Part shown: piece by piece, positions 33,454-45,667 of the stretch
How positions within the stretch are numbered: position 1 is the first letter of the stretch
Layout of the letters: the number at the start of each line of letters is the position of its first letter
Assembly (NCBI GenBank): GCA_023634235.1
Contig: JAMKCF010000004.1
Span: forward strand, 4,691,202-4,755,201
Length of the DNA stretch: 64,000 nucleotides
Reading direction: 5' to 3'
Source of the DNA: Pisaster brevispinus
Taxonomy: Eukaryota > Echinodermata > Asteroidea > Forcipulatida > Asteriidae
The notes under the pieces: model-generated
What the model was told of the DNA's origin: nothing
The model's database searches: none
Seen by the model: only the letters and a program-made list of their open reading frames with translations
Program-made: the position numbers and the translations under genes

Positions 33454-36400
33454 TCAAGGCTGCTCTATCGTAACCACTTCCACGGCATGTGTCGCCAGCG
33501 GCACCGATGAATTATGATGCTGCTGCTGCTGCAGGTGTCCTCCCGCTGCCACGATGCTCGTCGGGACCACCACCTGTTGCAGCTGCTGAGACTGGACCAT
33601 CGCCGTGGGCTGGGTCTGCACTACGGCCACCGTGTGGCAGGGTAGGTGGGTGTGGACTTGGACCTGACCGCCATGCTGCTGCATGCTGTTGACCATGCTC
33701 TGATACATAGAGGCTGGTATCACAATGCCTGTTTATAAAATGACATCAGACATGAATAATAAACACAAATTAAAAGGACCTCTGGCAAAATTTGACGACA
33801 AATGGTAATTTTAAATTTTGTTGGTGCATCAGCATAACTTAGACATCTCCATGATTTAAAATGAGTACATGTCAGAAGGATCTATTGATAACATACATCA
33901 CTTGCACCATTTAAAAAATAACAAGTCGGCTTTGTAATTGGGGAAAAAAACAACTTGTAGCAATGTGATTTCTAATAATTATTTGTCAAAATACAAGAGG
34001 CCAAAATGTGCATCTACCAGCTCTACTGCTACATGTTTGTAGAAATGCTACTTATACTTTGTCTGACAAAGCACTGGGCCGTCAAATTCTGATTTGCAAT
34101 TCCGATTATCAAACTGAGAAGTCCGACTCTAAAGCAAGCATGGATAAGCCTACAAAATGCCCTCCTGCTGTGACAAACCGTTCAACTGCGCAAGTTATGT
34201 AACGGAGGACGCACTGTGCACAGAACTACCTATCTGTGTACTTGGTACTGGGTAGATGCATTCACCACATGATAACATATTGGCAGGGCTGCTTTAGCGC
34301 ATGATTAAGGTGCGAGTCATCGGCAACAACGAAGGTCTGAAACTAGGAACCAAATTTTAGGAAGTTATGTGTGATTTCCACCTTTTAGTTTGAGTAACCC
34401 CTGGAGTTATATAGCAAGGATCTTCTGGGAACAGTATCCTCAGTGCTAGAGATGCAGATTCAAGTGCAGGATTTCTTCATATCTGGGGAAAATAACTATC
34501 ATCTTTTTCCCACCAGGCGGACACAGAAAGGTAAAAAAAAAACCCAGATATTTTCATCCCTGGATTAAAAACTACAGTGGCCGAAATGATATTGAATGGT
34601 CAGGCAGTAGAGAGGCTAAGCTGAATGCATCTTTTGTATGAGTGTCAAGTGAGACGTAATTAGCATAGATTCCTGGATGAAGATTTCTTGTGAGAGGTAC
34701 GAGGGTCTTCATCGGTATGAATCTTCAGTCCGACTCATCGCCCGTTATCCTTACCCTGTGTGCTCCCATCGTTGACATTGCTGATCGTCCCCATGGTCTC
34801 TCCGTTGCTGGACAGCATGATATGAGTACCCTCTGCAAGGGTGGCCTCAGCTAGGGTCGCCACCCCGTGGGCGGCTGCCTCGCTGTTCATCTCGATGGAC
34901 ACCGGGGTGGCTTGCGGAGCCTGGGGCAGGGTGGTCGTGACCACCGTGCCGGACTGCGATGCGGCTACGTCGGCGAGCGTCTGCACAGCCTGTGTAGCTT
35001 GCTGCTGGGGTTGGATCGGTAGGTGGTGAAGCTGGACGTGCTGGATCTGACCCATTTGTTGGACCTGTTGCACCTGTTGCACTTGCTATAATCAAAAGAA
35101 CAAGTTATCAATTGGATTAGCGTCGATTGAACTGGCATTGGCATCTGGAGCAAGTTTGATCGAGGACCGTAGTTCACCATAGTTTGACTAACTCTGATCA
35201 AATGCACGCTAGTCAAGAATGGTTGGACAAGTGTAGTCGACGATCTGCGACCAGCCTATTGAGGTTGGTCGCATCGCTGGTTACCAAGAGCTGTTGCCCC
35301 TGGTTAAAGTCACTTGCCTGTTAAATAATTCTGACGAGGATCCTCCATTCTCAAACAAGGTTTGAGTCATGGGTGCATCAGCATAACATTACTGTCTCCA
35401 AACTTTTATTTGAGTACATGTCAGAAGGATCTATTGATAAAATACATCATCTGCACCATCAGAAGAAAAAAAACGAACCCCCTTGCATCGGCCGCCATCG
35501 CCGAGGACACTCAATAAAAACGTGTTCGCTACGCACAACTATCGGCCAATGAGAGGTCTTCTTTGACCTCAGTTTGGGCTTGTTTCGGGGGAGAGGCAAA
35601 ATACTTGTATTTATCAGTAAGACTACTCACATTGACATCAGTCAACGTGGCCACGGTGTTCCCTGTATCCACCTGTATCAGAGATACAGTGCCGTCTGGA
35701 TTATTAATGGTCTGTACCACAGCATGGGACGGGATGATCGTGGTTTGCGTGCGTTGGTGCTGCATCAGATCTTTGACATCCTTGTCGTCGGAGAACTCCG
35801 GGAGGAGGTCTTCCCTCCCGTGGTGCTTGTAGCAGTTCTTGACGATGGTGCGCAGGGCATGCGTCCAGGAGACCTGTGGTGGAGAGGGTATGGGACTCGA
35901 ACCATTATCAAAAGGCCATTGAAACCCCTGGTGGACTAGTCTTTGTCCTTCCTAGATTGCTATCATTTCAGAGGGCTATGTAGCTCTCCGCACCACCCGA
36001 AATAGCAACTAGGTTTGAACAAAAGTAGGAGCTACCTCCTTTAATGGCAGAAAAATGTGCATGGAAAAACAAGCGATTCAATTTGCAGAAAAAATAACCT
36101 CGCAGGCTTGTAATTCTTGAAAAAAAAAAAAAAAAACAGTGATTAATTCTACAAAAATATCAAACTCATTTTTGTATGCGGGACGCAAGGATAGGCCAAT
36201 GAACCCCACAGGATAGGCCAATGAACTTTGTGGCCTTTTGACCTTGAGGTGAGGGCGCCCTACTCATCCGACGTCTTGTGCATAAGGTCCATAACAACTT
36301 TGAAATAGTCAAGCTTGCTTCATTTTCCCAGATATCTTCTGTTGAACTTTTTACGGCTCGTCTGGCACAGCACTTTAATTTCAGAGATATTATTTCAGAG

Positions 36401-39400
36401 AAAAACTCTTCCGAATAAATAAAGAGCTACTCATTGGTGCATCAGCTTAACATAACTGTCTCCATTTTTTTTATAAATTGAGTACATGTCAGAAGGATCT
36501 ATTGATAGAAAACATCATCTGCACCAACATGTCCTCTAAAAATGCTAATCTTAATGTTTCTTGAACCCTTAACATTTGTAACTCTTCCTGATGGCCATGC
36601 ACTGGATAAGGCAGTGAATGATTTCCCGTGTATAGCATAGCAAAATGCTGCACAAAATGTATTCCTTGCAACTCGAAAATCATCATTTGCTACTCAGTCT
36701 AAATATTTTGCAGAGCAAACATTGCGAGACAAAACCATTCGCTGTGGACTAAGGATTCTTGGGAGAATTTACCTTCTTCTTTTCATCTTCAGAGCGGACG
36801 TCACTGCGGACGTTCGCCCACGGCAGATCCGAGGGCCACCAGACCGGCCGGCAACTCTCCTTCCCCCAGCCGGGTTTGCCTCGCCCCGTGGAGTACTTCA
36901 GCATCAGCGGGATGAACGCGCGCAGCTGGGCCTGCGTCATTTTGTTGACCGGGGTCGGGATGCCGTCCAACACCAGCGGCGGGAGGTCGTACAGGTTGGC
37001 ATTTTCAGCCTGGGCTGGAGGCGTCTGCTGGGCAAGGGCGTTGTCCAGCTCACTCATGATCACGCTTTTACAACTTCGAACCTGGTGGATGAAAGAACAA
37101 GTGATAAAGTGGAATACCACAATGTTACGACCAGAAACACCCCCCCTGTGCTTCTTTGTTATTTAAATTTACTGATTACGTAATATTCCACTGCCTGTAA
37201 AACCCATGTCTTTTGAATAATAAATCCACATAACCGGCAACTCAGAATCAGCAACGAAAAGAGTAAATTTGTTAGTTACTTTGAAGCTCCGAGGATCATG
37301 TACACAAATATTTACAAAAATGGTTTGCTCTCTACACCACCACTGACACATATTAGACAGAGTAAAATATTCATGATGTCTCTTAATTTCTGTTAATTAA
37401 AAAAACACAGAGTTAATGAAATCAACAAACAAAATGTTTGTGATTACTCAGTGCATCAGTGTCAATGTTTGGTCCACATTGCATTCAACTCGGATGAGTA
37501 CAACTAGCTATGTCATCATCTGCACTGAGTAACCGAACATCTCAGAAATTAAACGCTAACAAACTTGGCTAAAGTACAAGACACACAAAGCACAGAACTC
37601 CAGACTCCAAAGGGGCAATGGCCACAGTTGATGCATCGTCACTACATTTGTAGCTCCTAATCCAAGTTGGTATTTCACAGGGACCACATCAAATGAAATG
37701 TTTTCTCTTTGCTGGAACAAAGGTTTATTTGTTCTTAACTTTAAATACAGAAACAAACATTCACATGGTATTGTCACATTGAAAAAGGGCAATCGGAAAG
37801 TTCCAACTCGGCCTCGCTACCAGGGGCAGCGCGCCGTATCAATACCTCTCGTCACTAACCCCCTCGAAGGGAAACACTGAAACACAACGCTGATTGGCCA
37901 ACCAAAAGTGACTGCTCTGTGCCCATGCTTTGAAAACTTTTGAGCGCTTGTATGGTGCTCAGTACCCACATGCCATAATGTAAACTTGTTGATGCAATTT
38001 ACTTCAAATGTTTTTACACGATCATCCTAAACTGCATACAGTTAGACATGTCATAAGATCAAAGAAGAATGAGGGAACAAGTTGCTCTATGACTTGATGT
38101 CTTTTTTTTATCGCGCGCTCTGCATACGTCTTTTACACAAAATGGATCAACCACAGGACTAATTAAAATATCAAATATATTTGGATATTTCAGAGTCACA
38201 CTTATTTCAGAGTCATACTAGGGGTTTTAATCGAGCAGGGCATTCTGGGAAAAAATGGCGCGACGAGAACCACTGGGAGTGAGATTAGTTCCAACTATTT
38301 CTTATTTTGCGAAGCAAGCATCAAGCGCATGGCCTGTATAAAGCGTAAGTGATGGCAACAGAGTCAGGGTACAATACTGACCACATGATCCAACGGGGAG
38401 GCGCCAAACACTTTGAAGTTGGTCTCCTGCTTCCCTGGTGTGCAGCATATCATGACGGCTTGCTGACCGACCCTGGTGGTATACTCGTCAATCGTGGCGC
38501 GTAACTTCCTGTGGGGGAAAAAACAAGAAAGGTTCCATTGCTTTCGAGTTTCACAATTAATTTGGCTAAAACATGGTTGGACAGTACAGTACAGTAAATT
38601 CATGACAAGGTTTGTCTTTCATTTTTTTTTCTCCATTCATTACTTCTATCATACACCTTATTATTAATTCTGGGGTTGTGAAGCCAAAGATTCTCAGAAA
38701 GGCGAACTTAATCGCTATACTAACCAAGAAACCCCACGGAGAGAAGACAAGGAAGGAAGTTTCAGTTTTAGATGTGGGGAGAAAACCACAGAGAAGTAGT
38801 CCAGGGAAAACCCATGCTAGGACTTAAAACCCAATCCACATAGCACACCCCCCCAATGGGATTCGAACTGGGGTCCTAGAGATCAAAGGCAAGGCAAGAA
38901 ACCACTACACCAAACTGACTGCCTTGACTTCAAGCTTTCTTAGATGTAAGATGTAAGATAGCAAAAACCATTTTGAATAAAGTCAAACTACCAATTAAAA
39001 AAAACCAGGATGATGAAAAAGTGCTATCAAAACAAGTGCTATCTCAAGGGTTGTGAAAACTTCACAAAAATGATGTCACTTCCTTGTTAGTTACCTCAAC
39101 AATCTTGTCTGTTGTCGTTTGCGTATCGATGGATTCGTCTCAAATGAGTGAGGACGCTTTCTCTTTTTTCCTGTCGCAATAGCAGCGGCAGCTGCAACAC
39201 CGATGGGACCTAAGAGATACAAAAACCAATATTTGCTTTTTTGGTTTGTTTGTTTGGAGGTTTTTTTTTTTTGGGGGGGGAGGAGGGCAATGTAAAGAAA
39301 AACAAGCTGTTTAGAATCCTTTTTTTTTTTTACCCACTCCAATTATTTGGAAAATTTGTAGAATTTTTACTGCCAAATTGGGCCTATATCAGACAATATT

Positions 39401-39736
39401 GGCAAGCAGTGTAGCTGTGTAGGCCTGGAATTAAACGGAGGCCACGGAAGCCATGGCCTACGTTGCCCTGGTCTTGGCCTTGGTGCCCCTTCAAAAGTTT
39501 CCCATAGACTGAAAGGTCTGCAATGAAAGTGCCCTTTGCAAAATGAAAATGGCCTTGCCCTCTTCAAGATGAAAACTCCAGGCCACTATTTGTTTACCTG
39601 CTGCAGCTAGTTGTGCCGTGACATCATCGTGAATGGAGGAGTTGAGCAAGTCCGTCTCATCGAAGGCGGACTCTGGCGAGGAGGGCTCGCTGACATCATC
39701 TCCTATCATCATCATCTTGAATCCTTCAAGTGACCC
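33454..39736 (-). CDS. NRF1: Nuclear respiratory factor 1 (NRF1/P3A2/Ewg family transcription factor)
   Basis: Seven coding exons on the minus strand, all with matching phases: 39598-39736, 39095-39209, 38382-38508, 36773-37081, 35631-35873, 34755-35085, 33454-33728 (TGA at 33454-33456). From the Met at 39715 they encode about 505 residues; human NRF1 is 503. Order of parts: acidic SEPSSPESAFDETDLLNSS; the nuclear-localisation segment KKRKRPHSFETNPSIRKRQQ; the DNA-binding domain through TTRVGQQAVMICC, MTQAQLRAFIPLMLKYSTGR, KPGWGKESCRPVWWPSDLPW and TIVKNCYKHHGREDLL; then a Gln-rich activation region (SHAVVQTINNPDGTVSLIQV, EMNSEAAAHGVATLAEAT) and the family ending AVEVVTIEQP. NRF1 binds GC-rich GCGCA-type palindromes as a dimer to drive nuclear-encoded mitochondrial and growth genes. 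Further 5' exons could lie right of 39737. Four of its introns each carry a snoRNA-like sequence. Confidence 0.96.
33822..33909 (-). ncRNA. Candidate C/D-box snoRNA 1 in NRF1 intron (33729-34754)
   Basis: Read on the minus strand (NRF1 sense): terminal stem TGGTGCA/TGCACCA (7 bp), C-box-like GTGATGT at 33895-33901, internal D'-box CTGA at 33872-33875, D-box CTGA at 33829-33832 directly before the closing stem. 88 nt. The segment upstream of D' (TATCAATAGATCCTT) is identical in the two sibling copies. The last C-box base is T rather than A. Confidence 0.65.
34360..34560 (-). repeat. Dispersed repeat (family J), reversed, in NRF1 intron
   Basis: Contains GTGATTTCCACCTTTTAGTT, GGAGTTATATAGCAAGG and CCAGGCGGACACAGAAAGG-type blocks, the reverse complement of the order seen at 2368-2530 and 16140-16345. 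Confidence 0.55.
35372..35457 (-). ncRNA. Candidate C/D-box snoRNA 2 in NRF1 intron (35086-35630)
   Basis: On the NRF1 sense strand: stem GGTGCA/TGCACC, C-box-like ATGATGT (35444-35450), D' CTGA (35421-35424), D CTGA (35378-35381). 86 nt. The D'-upstream element is identical to copies 1 and 3, while the sequence between D' and D differs by substitutions and indels. Confidence 0.65.
36434..36527 (-). ncRNA. Candidate C/D-box snoRNA 3 in NRF1 intron (35874-36772)
   Basis: On the NRF1 sense strand: 8-bp stem TTGGTGCA/TGCACCAA, C-box-like ATGATGT (36512-36518), D' CTGA (36489-36492), D CTGA (36442-36445). 94 nt, the longest of the three because of an A-run between D' and D. The D'-upstream 15 nt match copies 1 and 2 exactly. 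Confidence 0.65.
37444..37532 (-). ncRNA. Candidate C/D-box snoRNA 4 in NRF1 intron (37082-38381)
   Basis: On the NRF1 sense strand: perfect 12-bp terminal stem TTACTCAGTGCA/TGCACTGAGTAA, consensus C box ATGATGA (37513-37519), D box CTGA (37456-37459). 89 nt. Its interior does not match copies 1-3; candidate guide regions are CATAGCTAGTTGTA before a D'-like CTCA, and CCAAACATTGACA before D. It is the best-formed of the four by box consensus and stem. Confidence 0.75.
38721..38925 (-). repeat. tRNA-derived SINE, reversed, in NRF1 intron
   Basis: On the minus strand it begins with a tRNA-like head: an A-box-like TTGGTGTAGTGGTTT and a B box AGTTCGAATCC. Then come a G-run, TTTTCCCTGGACTACTTCTC and a CTCCGTGGGGTTTCTTGG end. 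Confidence 0.65.
39425..39590. repeat. Dispersed repeat, family K, in NRF1 intron
   Basis: CCATGGCCTACGTTGCCCTG, GTCTTGGCCTTGGTGCCCCT, TCAAAAGTTTCCCATAGACT and GGCCTTGCCCTCTTCAAGAT match the order at 4905-5095. Confidence 0.6.
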
Positions 39737-40085
39737 CTAAGGTCACACAGGTCAGCTTGCTAAAAACACCAACAAAAAAACAACATATTTTACACCAAGA
39801 AAAATATATATGCCATTATGTTTGTAATTTGTAACTACACACAACTTTACGCTTACTAAGCCCTTTGAAGCACATACTGTGGCAGTATTGGAGTAATTGC
39901 AAACGTTTTCTCAGCATTTTATGTTGCTGCTTTAAATTTAAAAGCATAATGAATGAAACCAAGGCAGCTTGGCAAATTTTAACATTTATGTTATACAAAA
40001 GCCAACTATGTAATGTGTTTGAATTTTGACCCAACTTCAACCCTCTATTATGCCAAGGGATGGTTCTGTTCATCAGAGCAGCAAT

Positions 40086-40180
40086 AGACCGTGCAAGTCT
40101 CAAGCGTATTTGAACATCGGGACCTGTTAAAGTGCGCAAAACAAGTTTGTTTCCTTCGTGCGTGAGACTTGCACAGTCTA
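40086..40180. repeat. Short foldback element
   Basis: AGACCGTGCAAGTCTCAAGC and GCGTGAGACTTGCACAGTCT are inverted copies around a spacer of about 50 bp. Confidence 0.7.
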
Positions 40181-40261
40181 CAATCATAACCCTTGATCCT
40201 CCAAACTATTGAGAGTTGAGACTGGGAGAAAAGGAGGAACCATAGGTTATATACTTTTTTG

Positions 40262-40362
40262 AGGCTTTGCATGGTGAGGTATCAATGTATATTCGGTTTG
40301 CGGTAACACCATCTATGATATAATTTATACACATGGTGTTACCACAAACCGATACAACCATA
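40262..40362. repeat. Short hairpin of family D
   Basis: Arms GGTTTGCGGTAACACCAT and ATGGTGTTACCACAAACC around an AT-rich loop, preceded by CTTTGCATGGTG as in the other family members. It lacks the TTTTGAGTAGTGTAGG inner arm. Confidence 0.8.
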
Positions 40363-43300
40363 GGTTAATTATAAAACTTGGCAATTATTTATTACCTCCC
40401 ACCCTCCCCCACCCCTTCTTAACATTTTACGTACCCAAAGTTATTTTATCCATTTACTTTGAACACTCATTGACTGTCTGTAACTTGGTGTTGAACTTCC
40501 AATCACGCACCTTCCAGATGTTTACGTCGTGAAGTTCTAGCGTCAAGTCGAAGACAGCAATGAGTGTTCAAAGTCATCAAATTCTGTCACAATTTGAACA
40601 CATGGTTCATCGTAGGTCACGATTATCGCAGCTGTTTTCATCGCATTCGCAAGTACCGCAAAACCTCCCCCATACATCGAGACCTCAGACTAGGGGCATT
40701 TGCTCAGTTAAGGAAGCCAACGAACATGGTTTAAACTTATTAGTATCATTGATCCATGGACAATTGAATGTTGCAACTTGCAACTCAAGTTTGTTCTGTT
40801 TTTGACTTTAAAGAGGGTACATTTTACTGATTAAGGCAAAATATAACTCGGAGATCAGTGTTTTAGGTATGACCAAAAGAAAAACTGCTGCATCTGAAAT
40901 CCACTTTGTTAAGGTCGCTTGTGCAATTCACCTCTTTGAGGAGTGCTGGACTTTATCTCCCTAATGAATAAAAGTCTTCTCAATTAACTGGTGCTGGTAG
41001 TAAATAATTAATTATTGATCTTTCTAACAAACAAATAAGGTAAGAATAATGACAGCGAATTGGTGATGTTGGATACCGCAAGTGGCGTTCTGAGTCTGAC
41101 AACTCGACAGTTGACTGACTTAACTCGAGGCAAACAGTTGAGACAACTTGACACTTCAGTTCAGACCAAGGTTTGCCCTTACACTTGTCATGTGACTAGC
41201 CAGCTGGACCACCTGGAGAGAATTCTGACTGGTCCTCAGGTGTTTTTAAAACTAGCATTTGGTCAGCACACCACTGTAAATTAAAATGCTACAGGCAACT
41301 CGACAGTTTGCTAACTTGACAGTTCGCTTCGAGGGGACAGTTCAGACAAGACATGTAACGATGGTTAGGGAAAAGCTGGAGATACCGAACATTCTGCTTC
41401 CCTTTTTGATAGAATATAGTTCTTCTGCAAGTTGCATTTGTCGAGTTGGCTGCATGTTCTTTGTAGTGCTGTTCCGTCCCACTTGGACAATCGTCCCAAC
41501 AATAGTTGGGACTGGTCCCAGCATGAATGTTAAAGTTGGGGCGCCCCAACTACAGATGGGATCACCCATAGAGCTCAACAGGATACCATTACCGATCATG
41601 CGTGGATTGCCGTGTGGCAGACGCACAAGCTGATGCAATAAGCATGAAAGATTTATCATTTAACAAGATTCTTTATTTCAAACCTGTGTCTTGGCTCTGT
41701 ACAAACTCATGTCAAAACTGATGATGGAGCTAGAGCTGGTCACAAGCCGCGGTGCCCAGATTTGCCCAGGTTTGGCAATTGTCCTTCATGGTTGAATGAG
41801 AGTATCGCTCATAAAAGACCGCTAACTCGGCGTACTACTGTGTTTTTATAGGGTTCTGACAGCGGCCACATGCCGGTGACGTTTTCAGTCTCAAAGTCGG
41901 CCTATGCATTTAATTTTCCTTCTCTCGGAAAACCAAAATTTGAATTAATCTCAAATATTCTCAAGTACTAGTATAGAGTGGTCTTAATAACATCACACTT
42001 ACTAGTCATTGTTTTTAGTTTATTCATGGGAGGGTGCTCTGTATTTACTGCGATCCCAACTACAGTTGGGGAGCCCAAACTTAACACTCAAGTTGGGACC
42101 AGATTGTCAAGTTGTGGTAGAACAGTGCCACTGGGTAACCACATTTGTTCGCCCGATCACCATGTTCAGTCTGCCTGCTGCCCGAACTGAGCCCAATTTC
42201 ATGGTTCTGCTTGCCGTAACCGTAATGCTTGCGAAAACAGGGAATTCTGCGCTTACGTCAAGCGTATTTCACGGGTTCAAAGCAGGGACTTTTTGCTTAA
42301 GTGCGCATTCTTCGCTTACACAGCTAGCGCAGAAATTCCGCGCTTGCCCAGTAAACGATTTGCAGAGCCATGGAATCGGACCCAGGCCTTGTCATGCAGT
42401 CAGTCAACCGTCGAGTTGTGGGACATTACCGTCCATATTATAAATTTGCAACTGATTGAAATATTTCTTTGTTCAAACCCAAATATTAAAAAAATTTACC
42501 CAGTCAGTTTCCCTTGTGTTGTGGTTTATTACCGGTACTTGATATGAAATATTGGAGTAAAAGTAAAACAAACAGAAAAAATTATGGATAGTGTGGCATT
42601 GAGGATCATGTGAACACGTATTTTATAATGTAATTGTAAACTTAAGTTCCTTGCTATTTCAGCATATTACTGTGTACTTTCTTGGAGCTGACAAAACTTG
42701 ATTGATTGGGTTTTTTAAAGTTTTGTTTTGGAAAAGAATGTTCGAGAATAAAATAGATAAAATACATGTAATCCTCGATCATGCAGTGCAATGCATCATG
42801 ACAACACATTGTCTGTGTTGTTGTGCGTCAGTGTGTCCTTTCTTGAACGAAAATTTGAGCTCTCTAAACGTAGTTTTTAAGAAAGTTAAAACTGTTTGAC
42901 AAGACCAGAAGGGTTGTCCACATACAGGCCGAGGCCCAGGGTCCCCCAGAGCGAAATATTTTTGGTGCATGCGTCGTTCTAATTCTTTTCTCCTCCAAAA
43001 CTTTTTTTGCGACTGCGTGATAGCCCTACCTAATTCGCGCATGTCTGCAAATAATCCTGGCAACTGATGGCCACATACGCCAATGTAATCCTCTTAAATC
43101 TTACCAATCGTTCGGTTTCATGCGATCAAATGTTGATTCTATTGCCATCTTCTTTTCAAAGAAGGAATTGAGATTGTTTTTGCTGAGAAATTTAATGCGA
43201 GTCAGGTAGATTTATAAAATTAACGTCGGAATATTTTGGAGAAGCTGTTCCGATGACCGTCCCGAATCGAAAATCGCCATTGCGGCTGCGCATACCAAAA

Positions 43301-45492
43301 ATCATCTGCCTTAAAAAACATGACGAATATAAGATACTAAAATCAGCTTTAAGGGCGCATTTTGATTTAACTAGACACATCTGGCTACATTCTTAATACA
43401 TCAGGTATATCTTGAAGTTCTCACTGTCAAACAATTCGTTCATAAAAAGACTGAAATTTTGAAAAAAACTTGAGGCTAGCTTATCTTGTAAGCGGAAAGT
43501 GCGAAGTGCGACTGCGCAAACGACAAAAGATCGAGTGGTTTGCAAAATTTGTACATATCTTTTGCTGAATATTTTAAGTTTTTTTGCATAAAATCATAAA
43601 AAATACAAAGAAAAATAATTTTCGATTCTTTACCTTTATCTAATGAAAACATTGCGCTAAAATACTTACCTTAAATACCCGAAAATTGATGTAAGAAAAT
43701 GCCCTTCCAACTAAAATTAGATGCGCGGAAACGTACACATTCGAGACGGTTATGAGCACGCCACTCAATTTACCCGAGAGGGTCTACCAATAGGGGTACC
43801 AGCAATTGAGTAAGGAGAATTTACGAATGATCAATCAGTTGTCACAGCAACCTCTGGTAGCGTCACTGGGTTCAATGTACTTTGATTTAAAGAGAATATA
43901 AAGTAAATACTGAAATTAATCCAACATTTTGTTACAAACTTAATCGAAGTTTCCGGAAACACGAAATTCGAATTCCTTAAAGCCTTCAAGCTGACAAACA
44001 TTTACCAGAAGGCAACTTTTTTGCCATATTAATATTATGTATTTTTAAAAAAATAATAAATTATTATTATTACTATTTTCTTATAATTGTATCTCAAGCA
44101 TGTTCAAATGGACCAATTTTGTATTATTTTTAATTAGCAAAAGAGTGAATCAAACACCAACAAAGTCTTGATCACTTCATTTGGTTCGAGGTTAAAGGGC
44201 CATGTCACACGAGGCAATTGACAGGTAACCAGTTCCAGGCAATCTCCATGAAGAAAAGAGATTCACAATTCATTGTTCATATATTTTTCTTGGGGATCAT
44301 AAGACATTGTTTAAAAAATTACTCATGTGCTACCAAAGTGGTCCTGTAACATGCACTGCAGTTGGTTGCCTCCAAGTTGCCTGGAAAAGTTGCCTCTTGT
44401 GACAAGGCCCATAGGTTGATAATCTCAGAATATTGGTCTGGTCTATTCTTTTATACAAAAATAATCTAAAAAAATAAAAAAACAGCCATCTCACTTTTTC
44501 TTCACGTTTATTTGTCAATGTTCAAATGCAGGGCCCATTTCATAGTAGGGCTCAGAAAATATTGCGAAAATAAAATTAGCTGTTGAAAACTTCTAGCAGT
44601 CTTTCTAATGTGTAGCCTTCGAAAAAGACTCTGCTTGGGTCGAAAGGTCAGACTATTAAAACAAACATTGCAGAAAATATTGCATAATATTTTTCTGCTA
44701 GCAAAACTAAGCAGGATACCAGTTACATCTGGTACATGTCAAATGTATTTTAGCTGGTAACATTATTCTGGTAAGGATATTTTGTTGTTCTTAGAAATTT
44801 GTTTATGCTCTTGAAGCAGCTCATGAAAAAACAGTAATTGCAGCATATATAAAAAATAGATATAATATAAATAAGAACACTGGTGATAATAAAAGAAAAC
44901 ACCATAAAATGATTCTGCTCAAAATTATTTAATCAGAAATACGTTTGGTAAATAAACAACAGTCACAAGAAAAAGGAACAAACGGTACTGCAGTTTAATA
45001 CAGTAAGTACATATTCACATAAAATCAGCAATATTATCAGCACAAGTATAACAAATAATTGCAAAATTATGTAGTTTCATTTTTTTTTTTTTTTAAGAAT
45101 CATTCGTTATAACTGTTTTTTGTTGTTGACACTGGCCACTGCAATTACACCCTTGCTGGCTGTCTGACAGTTCAAGGGTCACACTCTGAGCTCCACAAAC
45201 TGTTTGAATGTACATTCACAGGCCTAGCTATAGCTTATGCATCAAGGAGGCAACTGAGGCAATTGCACCTCTGACCATTGCCTTGTGATGCCCTTGAAAT
45301 GTTCCGGTAGAAATTCAATTTATCTTCACAGCGGTGCCCCTTCTTATAAAGAAAACCCACCTTGCCCTTACACCAATCAAGTACCCAGCCTGTATTCATG
45401 AAAAATGATCAACAATCGGCAACTGAGCTAGGAATTTGTGTTAATTTGTTAATCTCATACAAGCTCAAATTTTGTTCTTTTGGTCGCGAACT

Positions 45493-45667
45493 CTAGCTTG
45501 ATTTCACAAAGCACTAAGATTCATCTTGGGATGAATATTACCATAGTCAATTATTCCCATAGTCAACATTACCGATAGTGATTGAAATTGTGACATCACA
45601 TTTTACTTAGCAATGATCCGCACTTAATAAGATCAATCTAACATGTAGCTCTTTGTGAAATCGGCCC
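45493..45667. repeat. Foldback element, family A, copy 5
   Basis: TTGATTTCACAAAGCACTAA at the left and CTCTTTGTGAAATCGGCCC at the right, with GTGACATCACATTTTACTTA inside. A short internal duplication (CCATAGTCAATTATTCC, CCATAGTCAACATTACC) makes it longer than usual. Confidence 0.75.

Noticed and set aside
42779..43063. 94-codon minus-strand frame upstream of NRF1
   Set aside because: Composition is mildly protein-like, but there is no recognisable domain, no supported splice context and no match to the missing NRF1 N-terminus.
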